Source of the DNA: a virus
IMG/VR virus record: IMGVR_UViG_3300020401_000004
Coordinates: 1-43,564 of that record
Strand: one strand, 5' to 3'
Length of the DNA: 43,564 nucleotides
The translations under genes and the position numbers were made by a program. Of this stretch, positions 27,439 to 35,751 are shown one piece after another. How positions within the stretch are numbered: the first letter of the stretch is position 1; each line of letters opens with the position of its first letter. The notes beneath the pieces were generated by a model, which saw nothing but the letters and a program-made list of their open reading frames with translations, had not been told where the DNA came from and made no database searches.

Positions 27439-27803
27439 TGACACAAAATAAATTAAGATATGGACGACTAGATGCTATTGAATCTTTAAAGCCTAATTGT
27501 TTACAACATAATGATTTCTTATCTAAAGGGAATCCTATATTTCCTTTGTGGGATGAAAGTAAAGACGGGACAGCACCAACATTAGAAGAAATTGATGCTG
27601 AAGTTGTACGTTTAAATAATGAAGTTTATCCATTAGCTAATTTACGTTATATAAGAAATCAATTATTAGCAGAAACAGATTGGATGGCTAACTCTGATGT
27701 AGCAATGCCAGATGCTTGGAAAACATATAGACAAGCATTAAGAGATTTACCAGCTAACACGTCTAACCCTGCAAACCCTACATGGCCAACTAAACCAGAA
27801 TAA
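27438..27803 (+). CDS. tail fibre assembly chaperone-like protein
   Basis: It has 121 residues. The segment RYIRNQLLAETDWMANSDV and the WKTYRQALRDLP that follows is the signature of small tail-assembly chaperone domains found beside many fibre genes (Phage_tail_APC type). The N-terminal half is unlike anything I recall. Presumably it helps fold or attach one of the flanking fibres. Confidence 0.75.
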   Translation: MTQNKLRYGRLDAIESLKPNCLQHNDFLSKGNPIFPLWDESKDGTAPTLEEIDAEVVRLNNEVYPLANLRYIRNQLLAETDWMANSDVAMPDAWKTYRQALRDLPANTSNPANPTWPTKPE

Positions 27804-27805
27804 TT

Positions 27806-30199
27806 ATGGGACAAACACAAGTGAGCAATGGTGGGATACAACCTACCATTCTCGAACCAATACAAAATTTATATACTGGATCTACTATAGTCTTTACGGT
27901 AACTGTTGCATCTAAAGATTCTACTCACAGATACAACGGTCAAGGTTCTAGCAACGGTTATAAAATAGATGGTAAGTTTGCCCCATTTATTGTACTAACG
28001 CCAGGAATTACCTACAAATTTGACCAAGCAGACAGTAGTAACAGTAACCATCCATTACGTTTTTACAAAGATGCGGCTAAGGTCACAGCTTATACTACAA
28101 ACGTAACAACAAACGGCACTGCTGGTTCTAGCGGTGCTTACACACAGATTGTCACAGATGATGCTACACCTACGATTCTGTACTATCAATGCAGCCAGCA
28201 TGGTCTTATGGGTAATGCTGTGCAAACAAACGGACTTGCAAGTAGTGTACCAGATGACGGTAGTATCACTACAGCTAAGTTAGCTAATGATGCAGTTACT
28301 ACAACAAAAATAGCTGATGAGTCAGTAACTTTATCTAAATTACCTCATGGTACTAGCTCTAATAATGGTAAATTTTTAAGAGCAAACAATAATGGAGATC
28401 CTACCTTCGAGTCAGTACCTAATCAAAATTTACAGGCTCCAAATGGTCAAACTAGAATATTAGTTGATAACACAGATATAAATATAGGCTATGCTCCTTT
28501 AAAATTTGATACTGACCCAAATAACGTATTTAATATTAAAATTCAAGGGCCATCTACATTAACAAAAAATAGTTCATTTACACTTCCAGAAGACGGGTCT
28601 AATGGGCAATTTTTAAAAACAAATGGGAGTGGTGCATTAAGTTTTGAAACTGTTAATACTGATTTAAGTTCTGACAGTTCACCTCAATTAGGTGCTGATT
28701 TAGATACGAATGGTAATGATATTGATTTTGCTGATAACGATAAAGCAACTTTTGGTGCTAGTCAAGATTTAGTTGTACGTCACAGTAATAGTGACAACAA
28801 TTCTTATGTAGAAGAATCAGGTGGTGGTAGTTTAGTTGTTAAGTCAGATGATTTTTATTTACAAAATGCTGGTGCTAACCATACACAAATAAAATCTGAT
28901 TCAGATGCTGAAGTAGAACTTTCACATAATGGTACACCAAAATTCCAAACTACACAGGACGGAGCAAAAATTTTAGGTACTGGTAATCTTATATTACCTT
29001 CTGGAGATACGAGTCAAAGAGGTTTAGCTCAAGCTGGTTCTATTAGATATAACACCCAGACATCTCAATTAGAAATACATAATGGAACTACATGGGTAGG
29101 AGTTGGCAAAAGTACACCACAAATTGTAAGCGTATCCAATCAAACCACTAATGGTGCCGCTGGTACTACTATGGTTATTAAAGGCGAAGGTTTTGTTAGT
29201 GGTTGTACTGTTCACTATGTTGGAAATGATAACACTAATATCGCAGCAGGCACAGTAACGTTTAATAGTTCTACGCAACTTACTATTGTGAGTCCAGCAT
29301 TGACTGTAGATAAAGCACCTTACGCTATAAAAGTAACTAACCCAGATGGCGGTTTAATAATAGCAGCACCAGAAGTAGAAGTTACTGCGGGTAGTGCACC
29401 AAACTGGACAACAGCCCAAGGTCAATTAGGTGGCGGTGCTATACAGAAAAATGCTGCTGTAAATATAACTGTTGCAGCGTCAGACGCAGATGGGCAAGCT
29501 ATCACATACTCTGAGACAACAAGTGTTTTAACATCTAATAGCAATACGCCTGCTGCTACTATGAACTTATCGTTAAACAGTTCGACAGGTGTAATTTCTG
29601 GTACATCTCCTAACGTATCCGCAGACACAACATATAACTTTACACTTAGAGCAACTGATACTGCTACTAACTTTGCAGACAGAAACTTTTATATTATTGT
29701 ACAAGCTGCACCACCTCCTAGCTATTGGTTTAGAGGATCATCACAAGGCGGTAGTGGTTTAGCAAGTGGCGTAACTTGGAGTCATACAGGTTATTATCCT
29801 AATGCTACTGGTGGATCTAACGCTAACTCAGATAGATTGTATAACTATGGTCAAGGTAACTCAGGTACATACGCTGGCTTTAGACAAACTGGATATACAA
29901 ATGGTATTACAATACCTGTAGGACACGACAGATGCGACATCTATATAAGTTCAATCCAAAGAAATAACTATTCAAATGGTAACCAATGGACTTCAACACA
30001 ACCAAGTGGTAACTCCGCAGGTACTGCTGCGTTTGGTGATTTAATGAGCAACCCTAGTACAGGACTGCATACTTATACCATACCCTCGGCAGATCAAGGT
30101 CAAGTAAGGTATTTCACAATGACAGGATACGCTGGGCAAAATGGTTATTGGCAACAACAAGTTACTTTAGTAAAAACATACAACCAAAACAATCCATAG
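27806..30199 (+). CDS. large fibre/adhesin with cupredoxin-like, IPT/TIG and Ig-like domains
   Basis: It has 797 residues in clear modules. Residues 20-150 are a beta domain with conserved HPLRFY and YYQCSQHGLMGN, cupredoxin-like in pattern and frequent in cyanophage structural proteins. Then come a short shaft repeat (TTAKLANDAVTTTKIADES), a module DSSPQLGADLDTNGNDIDFA shared with the first fibre, an IPT/TIG-like domain (about 430-530) and an Ig-like domain (about 533-630). An aromatic, Gly-rich C-terminus ends it. It is probably a second adhesion appendage. No catalytic triad is visible. Confidence 0.82.
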   Translation: MGQTQVSNGGIQPTILEPIQNLYTGSTIVFTVTVASKDSTHRYNGQGSSNGYKIDGKFAPFIVLTPGITYKFDQADSSNSNHPLRFYKDAAKVTAYTTNVTTNGTAGSSGAYTQIVTDDATPTILYYQCSQHGLMGNAVQTNGLASSVPDDGSITTAKLANDAVTTTKIADESVTLSKLPHGTSSNNGKFLRANNNGDPTFESVPNQNLQAPNGQTRILVDNTDINIGYAPLKFDTDPNNVFNIKIQGPSTLTKNSSFTLPEDGSNGQFLKTNGSGALSFETVNTDLSSDSSPQLGADLDTNGNDIDFADNDKATFGASQDLVVRHSNSDNNSYVEESGGGSLVVKSDDFYLQNAGANHTQIKSDSDAEVELSHNGTPKFQTTQDGAKILGTGNLILPSGDTSQRGLAQAGSIRYNTQTSQLEIHNGTTWVGVGKSTPQIVSVSNQTTNGAAGTTMVIKGEGFVSGCTVHYVGNDNTNIAAGTVTFNSSTQLTIVSPALTVDKAPYAIKVTNPDGGLIIAAPEVEVTAGSAPNWTTAQGQLGGGAIQKNAAVNITVAASDADGQAITYSETTSVLTSNSNTPAATMNLSLNSSTGVISGTSPNVSADTTYNFTLRATDTATNFADRNFYIIVQAAPPPSYWFRGSSQGGSGLASGVTWSHTGYYPNATGGSNANSDRLYNYGQGNSGTYAGFRQTGYTNGITIPVGHDRCDIYISSIQRNNYSNGNQWTSTQPSGNSAGTAAFGDLMSNPSTGLHTYTIPSADQGQVRYFTMTGYAGQNGYWQQQVTLVKTYNQNNP

Positions 30200-30212
30200 A
30201 GGTAAAAGACGC

Positions 30213-30587
30213 ATGGACAACATTCCAAGCATCTCAATCCCCAACATAGATCAGATACAAACTATATCCATACCTTTACCAACAGCTGATGTACCATCTT
30301 ACAAGCCGCTTATTGTACCTCCGAGCGATCTTCGCAGACCAGAGGGGACTCAATCAACGGAAACCAAAAAAGAACAACCAGAACAAAGAAAACTAGACAT
30401 ACCTATTATAGATGTCCAGATGCCAGTTCCATCGCCTGAAGTTATGGTTACGGCTGTAACTACAGCGGTGGCAGCTGTGGCTACCACAACACTGGCTCAA
30501 CCTTTTTTTGATCTTATAAAAAAACGTGTTCAAAAATTCTTACAAGGTAAGATTGACAAATGGAAGAAAAAAAGAAAAAAGGTTTAA
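30213..30587 (+). CDS. hypothetical protein with Pro-rich N-terminus and one membrane segment
   Basis: This 124-residue protein has a Pro/Ile-rich N-terminal half, a hydrophobic Ala/Val/Thr stretch (residues about 84-105, VMVTAVTTAVAAVATTTLA) and a strongly basic tail ending KKKRKKV. A good ribosome site (AGAGG) lies about ten bases before the ATG. Position after the fibres and before the holin candidate suggests a lysis or membrane role, but the Pro-rich part would also suit a virion protein. Proteins of this type are common in cyanophages. Confidence 0.75.
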   Translation: MDNIPSISIPNIDQIQTISIPLPTADVPSYKPLIVPPSDLRRPEGTQSTETKKEQPEQRKLDIPIIDVQMPVPSPEVMVTAVTTAVAAVATTTLAQPFFDLIKKRVQKFLQGKIDKWKKKRKKV

Positions 30588-30856
30588 TGGATGGATGTGA
30601 TACACACGAAGAACGCATGGAAATTGTGTCTACAATAGTAAGACTAGGCGTTGTAGTGTGGAGCGGATTTATAATAACATTAAACTATGTAGATGTACCA
30701 ATGCTTAAAAAGTCGTCAAGTGCTGCGGATATAACTTTCGTAGCTTCGATTTTTGCGGGCGGTATTGCTAGTTTTGGTTTGTCTACATCAAACGGAAAAA
30801 ACGGTAATGGCAAAGGAGAGTTAAAATGCTCTGAATGTCAAAAAATAATCAAATGA
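30560..30856 (+). CDS. putative holin (two membrane segments)
   Basis: This 98-residue protein has two hydrophobic segments (about 29-43, VGVV-type in RLGVVVWSGFIITL, and 60-74, FVASIFAGGIASFGL) and charged ends. T7 encodes its class II holin gp17.5 at the same place after the fibre, so I call it a holin from topology and context. ATG 30560 lies inside the previous gene; ATG 30587 gives a TAATG overlap and a nine-residue shorter protein. The C-terminus carries CSEC, a possible metal pair unusual for holins. Confidence 0.65.
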   Translation: MEEKKKKGLMDGCDTHEERMEIVSTIVRLGVVVWSGFIITLNYVDVPMLKKSSSAADITFVASIFAGGIASFGLSTSNGKNGNGKGELKCSECQKIIK

Positions 30857-31206
30857 AAAAATTTCTACTACTAGCATTGTTGATACCAGCAGCTGCTAGT
30901 GCAAACACCGTGACACCGCAGTTTACACAAGGTAGTATGAACGCTACTACAACCACCACTCAGACTATAACAGAAGTGACGCAAAAACAAGTTTTTGGGG
31001 CGGCCACGAACACTTGGTCTGGATCTAACGTAACACCGTCTGCAGATATATCTGGGAGTGGTACAACATTCACAGTTACTGATACATCGTTACCTTGGAC
31101 ATTAGAAACAACAAGTCGAGCCGCAGGGTTAGTAGAGCAATGGGATACAACAACAAACTATACCATAAACTCTACTACTACCTCGCTCTCTGTATTCTCA
31201 CAGTAA
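30853..31206 (+). CDS. exported protein of unknown function (signal peptide)
   Basis: It starts MKKFLLLALLIPAAASANTV, a clear Sec signal with a cleavage site after ASA. The mature 100 residues are Thr/Ser-rich and predicted beta. I chose the ATG at 30853 because it overlaps the holin stop (ATGA) and puts the signal at the N-terminus; 30835 would add six polar residues. Related exported proteins occur in many cyanophages near lysis genes. It shares 67 bases with the next exported gene. Confidence 0.75.
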   Translation: MKKFLLLALLIPAAASANTVTPQFTQGSMNATTTTTQTITEVTQKQVFGAATNTWSGSNVTPSADISGSGTTFTVTDTSLPWTLETTSRAAGLVEQWDTTTNYTINSTTTSLSVFSQ

Positions 31207-31706
31207 CTCCAGCATACGCTGAAGGTGAGACAAACAACACTTCCAACCCCGTGGCCGCAGCTACGGGAAATGTTACCAATCAGGCAGTGCAATTTCAGAA
31301 CAATGGTGCACCGTCTAGACAGCAATACGGCCCTAGCATATCCTGTAACGGGTCAACAATGACTTTTAGCCCCTTTTATATGGGTAATGATACCTCACCA
31401 TACGACCCCGAAGGGTACGTAATTAGTGAAAACTGGGGCTTTCAAGTTAACTTTATGATACCTCTTGACAAGCGTGGTCTAGAACAATGTAGACGCATAG
31501 CTAAACGTCAGGAAGAAAAGATGCAATTAGACTTTGAGCTTGTACGTGCACTGAAATGTGCAGAATTGCAGCAAAGGGGCTTTACTATCCGCCCAGGGAC
31601 ACGTGTTTACCACATGTGCCAAGACATAGTACCAATACAATCATTATTACCAAAAGAAGATGCTAGCACTACTAAAACCAATCGTTTTAACTTTTTTAAA
31701 AAGTGA
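31140..31706 (+). CDS. exported cysteine-containing protein (signal peptide)
   Basis: This has 188 residues from ATG 31140. A signal peptide LYYYLALCILTVTPAYA ends at AYA, and four later cysteines (SISCNG, LEQCRR, LKCAEL, HMCQD) could form disulfides in the periplasm. The second half is helical and charged. It overlaps the previous exported gene by 67 bases in another frame. Two overlapping exported genes between holin and terminase recall spanin pairs, but I see neither a lipobox nor an inner-membrane anchor with coiled coil, so the role stays open. Confidence 0.72.
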   Translation: MGYNNKLYHKLYYYLALCILTVTPAYAEGETNNTSNPVAAATGNVTNQAVQFQNNGAPSRQQYGPSISCNGSTMTFSPFYMGNDTSPYDPEGYVISENWGFQVNFMIPLDKRGLEQCRRIAKRQEEKMQLDFELVRALKCAELQQRGFTIRPGTRVYHMCQDIVPIQSLLPKEDASTTKTNRFNFFKK

Positions 31707-31836
31707 GAAATTTAAGTTATTTGTAGTTGATTTGTTAGAAAGATTAGCTAAAGAAAGTGACAACGACCTAGATGATAAGGCTGTAGAGTTTATCAAACGT
31801 GGTCTATTTCCTCCAAAGGTGGTTATAAGTGAGTGA
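31660..31836 (+). CDS. small conserved hypothetical protein
   Basis: This is a 58-residue protein starting MLALLKPIVLTFLKSEKFKL and continuing FVVDLLERLAKESDND. Short phage proteins of this pattern are familiar from cyanophages near the terminase genes. The N-terminus is hydrophobic/amphipathic. The start lies 47 bases inside the previous gene, and the stop overlaps the GTG start of small terminase by eight bases, so it fills what would otherwise be a 122-base gap. Confidence 0.7.
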   Translation: MLALLKPIVLTFLKSEKFKLFVVDLLERLAKESDNDLDDKAVEFIKRGLFPPKVVISE

Positions 31837-32092
31837 TGTAAAACGCATACCCCGCAGAGCTGGCGAGGATGAGTTTAATGAACTACATAAACTAATAACC
31901 CAAGAGCTTACTGCAAGGGTACGTAGTGGCGAGGCTACTACAGCTGACCTTAAAGTTGCCGCTGACTGGTTATACAAAAACGACATTACAGGTGTGGCGT
32001 TCGATACGTCACCCTTGTCTCAGTTAGCAGACATTATGCCGACTGTCGATTTTGACACTGTACAAAATGCGATAATTAAAAATGGCTCCTAA
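31829..32092 (+). CDS. terS: terminase small subunit, T7 gp18-like
   Basis: This 87-residue acidic protein (T7 gp18 has 89) is rich in helix, with LHKLITQELTARVRSGEAT then TADLKVAADWLYKN, the pattern of T7-type small terminases that recognise DNA for packaging. It starts with GTG, preceded by AAGGTGG at good spacing. It overlaps genes on both sides. Confidence 0.82.
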   Translation: MSDVKRIPRRAGEDEFNELHKLITQELTARVRSGEATTADLKVAADWLYKNDITGVAFDTSPLSQLADIMPTVDFDTVQNAIIKNGS

Positions 32093-32351
32093 AAAACTAC
32101 CACGTAACAAACTTAAAAAAAGTGCCAGAAACTACAGGGACAACCCCGAATCACGGGCCAAGAAAAATGCCGCCCAAAGACAACGTAACAAGACTAAATC
32201 AGCGATTGCGTATAGAGTTGAGCTCAAACGAGCAAGACGAAAGGCAGGGGCGGAAGGTAAGGGCGGAAAGGATTTTTCACACACTAAGTCAGGAAGATTA
32301 GTCCGTGAAGACCCATCTAAAAACAGAGCAAGAAACCGTGGTAAAAAATGA
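32082..32351 (+). CDS. 89-residue highly basic conserved hypothetical protein
   Basis: About 40 percent of residues are Lys or Arg. The end KSGRLVREDPSKNRARNRG, preceded by GKGGKDFSHT, is a pattern I have seen in small proteins next to terminase genes of marine phages. It probably binds nucleic acid. It overlaps small terminase by 11 bases and the HNH gene by four (ATGA), which suggests a packaging-related job without proving one. Confidence 0.75.
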   Translation: MAPKKLPRNKLKKSARNYRDNPESRAKKNAAQRQRNKTKSAIAYRVELKRARRKAGAEGKGGKDFSHTKSGRLVREDPSKNRARNRGKK

Positions 32352-32677
32352 CACCAGTACTTCCTAGTTATAAACATTACACACAAAACTTAATAGCCAT
32401 GACCTCATCCGAAGCAAAACGTATGTGGAGACACGCTATCAAGGAGGCAAACAATTATGAATGTATCTATTGTGGAACAAAACATTGCGAACATGATCTT
32501 ACCATTGACCATGTACGCCCCAGATGTGCTGGCGGTAGTCACATGTCTAGGAACTGCGTACCAGCCTGCGTCAAGTGTAATCAAAACAAAGGAAGCCATG
32601 ACTGGTTAGAATGGTTTAGGGATAACTTTCCCCCAAACCCTATTCGAGAAAACTTAATACTACAGTGGATCAGATGA
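32348..32677 (+). CDS. HNH endonuclease
   Basis: This is a 109-residue protein with a complete zinc-finger HNH fold: C39-x-x-C42 (CIYC), D54-H55 (TIDHV), N69, then C74-x-x-C77 and N80 (CVKCNQN). It would nick or cut double-stranded DNA. HNH enzymes beside terminase genes assist packaging in cos phages; in a T7-like phage it may do this, aid end formation or be a free-standing homing nuclease. It is followed by hairpins and a 60-base gap. Confidence 0.85.
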   Translation: MTPVLPSYKHYTQNLIAMTSSEAKRMWRHAIKEANNYECIYCGTKHCEHDLTIDHVRPRCAGGSHMSRNCVPACVKCNQNKGSHDWLEWFRDNFPPNPIRENLILQWIR

Positions 32678-32694
32678 TCCTCTAAGGCACCTAG

Positions 32695-32714
32695 AAGGCC
32701 CTACAAGGGGCCTT
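32695..32714 (+). terminator. hairpin between HNH and endolysin genes
   Basis: AAGGCCC (32695-32701) pairs with GGGCCTT (32708-32714) around a six-base loop. Only TTAAAC follows, so it lacks a proper U-tract and may be a weak terminator or an RNA-processing site. A smaller hairpin GGATCA/TGATCC lies just upstream at about 32667-32680. Confidence 0.45.
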
Positions 32715-32738
32715 TAAACTATTTATGGTATAAACACT

Positions 32739-33308
32739 ATGACAACTCCTGCAGAGGTACTCATTGACCAAACCGTTGAATTTTTAAAACAAGTAGAAGG
32801 TTTTGAACCTGTTGCTAGAACACCTAAAGGTATAAAAGGTGGTAAATCAACATATGGATATGGATTTGAGTTTAAGAATGATAATAAAACTAGAGTAACA
32901 GACGGGGAGACAATAACAAAAGAAGAGGCAGAACCTATGTTAAGATACAAAGTTACTGAGCTTCACAATACATTTTCTGAAAGATATGAAAACTATAGAA
33001 ATCTACCTTTAAACGTAAAGTTAGGGGTATTATCTTTTGGTTTTAATGCTGGTATAAATGTATTTGAAGACCCAAGTAATCAAACTTACTTACGTCCTGC
33101 ATTGGATAGTGGTGATCCTACTAAACTAAAAGATGCTATAGGTCGTTTTGTTTATGGCCCAACACCCGAACAGGGAGCTATACTTAAATTACGTCGTATG
33201 AAAGAACGTGCTATTATGGATAATGAGGCTTACTTTGATGAGTTTTTATATAACCCATTTGATGACGGACGTAACCCTAGAGATGCTTCAAGGACAGTAG
33301 GCCCATGA
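32739..33308 (+). CDS. endolysin, phage lysozyme (GH24-like)
   Basis: It has 189 residues. The start FLKQVEGFEPVA, with catalytic Glu20, then STYGYGFEF, ITKEEAEPMLRYKV and LSFGFNAGINVF follow the order of T4-type lysozymes (E...D/Y-GYG...T). It cuts peptidoglycan once the holin lets it out; no signal peptide is seen. It sits between small and large terminase, unlike the T7 amidase, which is an early gene. It overlaps large terminase by ATGA. The short upstream gap (32715-32738) may hold a promoter. Confidence 0.85.
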   Translation: MTTPAEVLIDQTVEFLKQVEGFEPVARTPKGIKGGKSTYGYGFEFKNDNKTRVTDGETITKEEAEPMLRYKVTELHNTFSERYENYRNLPLNVKLGVLSFGFNAGINVFEDPSNQTYLRPALDSGDPTKLKDAIGRFVYGPTPEQGAILKLRRMKERAIMDNEAYFDEFLYNPFDDGRNPRDASRTVGP

Positions 33309-35035
33309 TTGACATTGAATCTCAGTTAAAAGATGACTTTAGGTTCTTTTTGACTGCTATATGGACACACTTAAACCTACCAGCTCCTACAAGAGCACAA
33401 CTATGTATTGCTGAATATTTACAACATGGCCCTAAAAGACTCCAAATACAAGCGTTTAGGGGTGTGGGTAAGTCTTGGATTACTGCTGCATTTGTTCTTT
33501 GGACTTTATTCATTGACCCTGATAGAAAAGTTATGGTCGTCTCTGCTTCTAAGGATAGAGCAGACTCATTCTCAATCTTCTGTCAAAGATTAATCCTAGA
33601 GGTGCCTTGGTTGGCACACCTAAAACCCAAAAACGACGACCAAAGATGGTCACGTATATCGTTTGATGTGGGGCCAGCAGCCCCTCACCAAGCACCTAGC
33701 GTTAAGTCTGTAGGTATTACTGGTCAGTTGACTGGTAGCCGTGCAGACCTAATGGTACTAGATGATGTAGAAGTACCTAATAACTCCATGACGGAGCTCC
33801 AACGGGGCAAACTGTTACAGCTAGTTACAGAATGTGAATCTATACTTACACCTAAGAAAGACTCACGTATTATGTTTCTAGGCACACCACAGACTACCTT
33901 TACTATCTACAACAAACTAAGAGAAAGAAGCTATAGACCGTTTGTGTGGCCCGCAAGGTACCCACGTAAGGTTGCAATGTATGATGGCTTGTTAGCACCC
34001 CAGCTAGCAGATGACCTAGATACAGATGACTTGGCGTGGAAACCTACAGACACCAGATTTAAGGAAGCGGATTTACTAGAACGTGAGTCTTCTATGGGTA
34101 GGTCAAACTTTATGCTGCAGTTTATGTTAGACACTACACTGTCAGACAGAGAAAAGTTCCCACTTAAATTTGCAGACCTAATAGTTAATCCTATTAACCC
34201 TACACATGGCCCCGAAAACATTATTTGGTGCTCAGACCCTGATAACATTCTTAAAGATCTGCCTTGCGTTGGTCTTCCTGGGGATTATTATTACAAACCT
34301 ATGCAAGTACAAGGGGAGTGGACTGAGTATTCCGAAACCATCTGCAGCGTCGATCCCAGCGGACGAGGTGCTGATGAGACAACCGCATGTTTTCTTAGCC
34401 AACTTAACGGTATAATATACCTACATGAAGTGTTTGCAACCAAAGACGGATATAGTGATAAGACTTTACTAACAATACTTAAGAAATGTAAGAAATATGG
34501 CGTGTCTACGCTGCTCATCGAGAGCAACTTTGGCGATGGTATTGTATCAGAGCTATTTAGAAAACATTGTCAAACGACAAAGACAAACATTAACATAGAG
34601 GAGACTAGAGCTAATGTCCGTAAAGAAGACCGTATTATTGACGCTCTCGAGCCTGTCTTTAATCAGCATAGGCTTGTGGTTGATCCAGCCGTCATTGAAT
34701 GGGATTATGCTTCAAATGCTGATGAGGCGTCTGAAAATAGACACCAATATATGTTGGCTTACCAAATTAGCAGGATGTGCAGAGAAAAAGGTGCCGTTAG
34801 ACATGATGATAGAATTGACTCCCTTGCCCAAGGAGTTAAATGGTTTACAGATGCCCTTGCCCTCTCAGCTGAAGTAGAGATACAAGACAGAAAAGACAAC
34901 GAGTGGTTAGACCATTTAGAGGCTTGGATGGATGACCCTCAGAGCGAGGCTAACCATCTTGTGATGGGGATGAGTTTAGACCAAAAAAGAGAAGCCCGTG
35001 GAATCTCCAAACACCAGTTGGAGAGCTGGATGTAG
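33305..35035 (+). CDS. terL: terminase large subunit, T7 gp19-like
   Basis: It has 576 residues (T7 gp19 has 586). Walker A AFRGVGKSW is at 50-58 and Walker B LMVLDDVE at about 147-154. The RNase H-like nuclease residues are in SVDPSGRGADETT near 349, IESNFGDG and RHDDRIDSLAQG near 500. It pumps DNA through the portal and cuts concatemers. A 24-base sequence that recurs in the RNA polymerase gene begins right at the stop codon. Confidence 0.95.
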   Translation: MIDIESQLKDDFRFFLTAIWTHLNLPAPTRAQLCIAEYLQHGPKRLQIQAFRGVGKSWITAAFVLWTLFIDPDRKVMVVSASKDRADSFSIFCQRLILEVPWLAHLKPKNDDQRWSRISFDVGPAAPHQAPSVKSVGITGQLTGSRADLMVLDDVEVPNNSMTELQRGKLLQLVTECESILTPKKDSRIMFLGTPQTTFTIYNKLRERSYRPFVWPARYPRKVAMYDGLLAPQLADDLDTDDLAWKPTDTRFKEADLLERESSMGRSNFMLQFMLDTTLSDREKFPLKFADLIVNPINPTHGPENIIWCSDPDNILKDLPCVGLPGDYYYKPMQVQGEWTEYSETICSVDPSGRGADETTACFLSQLNGIIYLHEVFATKDGYSDKTLLTILKKCKKYGVSTLLIESNFGDGIVSELFRKHCQTTKTNINIEETRANVRKEDRIIDALEPVFNQHRLVVDPAVIEWDYASNADEASENRHQYMLAYQISRMCREKGAVRHDDRIDSLAQGVKWFTDALALSAEVEIQDRKDNEWLDHLEAWMDDPQSEANHLVMGMSLDQKREARGISKHQLESWM

Positions 35036-35058
35036 AGCAACGTTACCATAATACACGG
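35035..35058. repeat. 24-base repeat, copy 1 (terL end)
   Basis: From the last base of the terL stop, GAGCAACGTTACCATAATAC plus four bases are identical to 40794-40817 inside the RNA polymerase gene. Copy 1 runs into CACGGGGAAG, copy 2 into CACGGAGAAA. It may be a phage promoter or a duplicated fragment. Confidence 0.9.
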
Positions 35059-35077
35059 GGAAGTGGTGCTCCCCGTG
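35054..35077 (+). terminator. hairpin after large terminase
   Basis: CACGGGGA (35054-35061) pairs perfectly with TCCCCGTG (35070-35077) around an eight-base loop, starting 19 bases after terL. No T-run follows, so the role may be termination by the phage polymerase, RNA processing, or stabilising the transcript end. GGGGC/GCCCC and CTCCAG/CTGGAG stems follow within 60 bases. Confidence 0.5.
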
Positions 35078-35360
35078 GGTGGAAACAGCGGTCAAGGGGG
35101 GGCATTAGCCCCTCCAGTCCCCCGATTGCTGGAGCCAACATCTACACCACCCTCTAAGGTACCTAGTGCAGTACGTGGGTGTCTTACAGGGGTGTCTAGA
35201 TTTTGGTAAAAATTTTTATTCGGTATTCTACGTACGCACCCTTGCTGTGCCCCCCGATACCACCCTGCGTGACATTTGCTACATACGGTAAACCGTACTT
35301 GCCAGACTGCAGTTTTTTTGGTACCTCTCGGGGGTAGTACATATGTACCACTATCGTCAT

Positions 35361-35381
35361 TGAGTATAAATACCTATTGAC
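35361..35381. repeat. 21-base repeat with TATAAATAC core, copy 1
   Basis: TGAGTATAAATACCTATTGA plus C is identical to 35434-35454, 73 bases away. The core AGTATAAATAC contains GTAT/ATAC halves and recurs at 35547-35557. Candidates are promoters or protein-binding sites. Confidence 0.85.
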
Positions 35382-35433
35382 GCCACCCCCGAAATGTGGT
35401 ATGAGGGCCGCACCTGGGGACGCTCGGGGATAA

Positions 35434-35454
35434 TGAGTATAAATACCTATTGAC
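35434..35454. repeat. 21-base repeat with TATAAATAC core, copy 2
   Basis: This is the exact second copy of the element at 35361-35381, in the same orientation. The flanks differ, so the repeated unit is sharply limited, as expected for a selected site rather than a recent duplication. Confidence 0.85.
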
Positions 35455-35546
35455 TATTCTAGTTAGTGTGTGCATCGGCATCTGTTACGCTATATCTTGA
35501 TTTATTAACAAATTGTAGACATATCTGGGGGGTGCTCTATATTAAT

Positions 35547-35557
35547 AGTATAAATAC
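35547..35557. repeat. third TATAAATAC core
   Basis: AGTATAAATAC repeats the 11-base core of the two 21-base elements, followed by TTACTATTAAA instead of CTATTGAC. It stands in a very AT-rich stretch. Confidence 0.55.
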
Positions 35558-35684
35558 TTACTATTAAATATGCTTATGAATTGAAGCCACGAAAACACTA
35601 TATATGGGGTAATACCTTTACAGCTGGAACATATAAGTTTTACTAATGTTATTGCATTTAGTATTAGGGAAACTTATGTATAAT

Positions 35685-35751
35685 TTGTAACAGTACAAAT
35701 GTACTAGCTAGTAAAAGTTTACAAATTGTAACAATAGTACAGATGTATTAG
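35685..35751. repeat. imperfect direct repeats with TTGTAACA
   Basis: TTGTAACAGTACAAATGTAC (35685-35704) recurs as TTGTAACA-ATA-GTACAGATGTA (35726-35747), with a three-base insertion. The element TGTAAC also appears at 35833 and 35924. GTAC pairs within each copy make small palindromes. They could be operator or polymerase sites. Confidence 0.5.
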
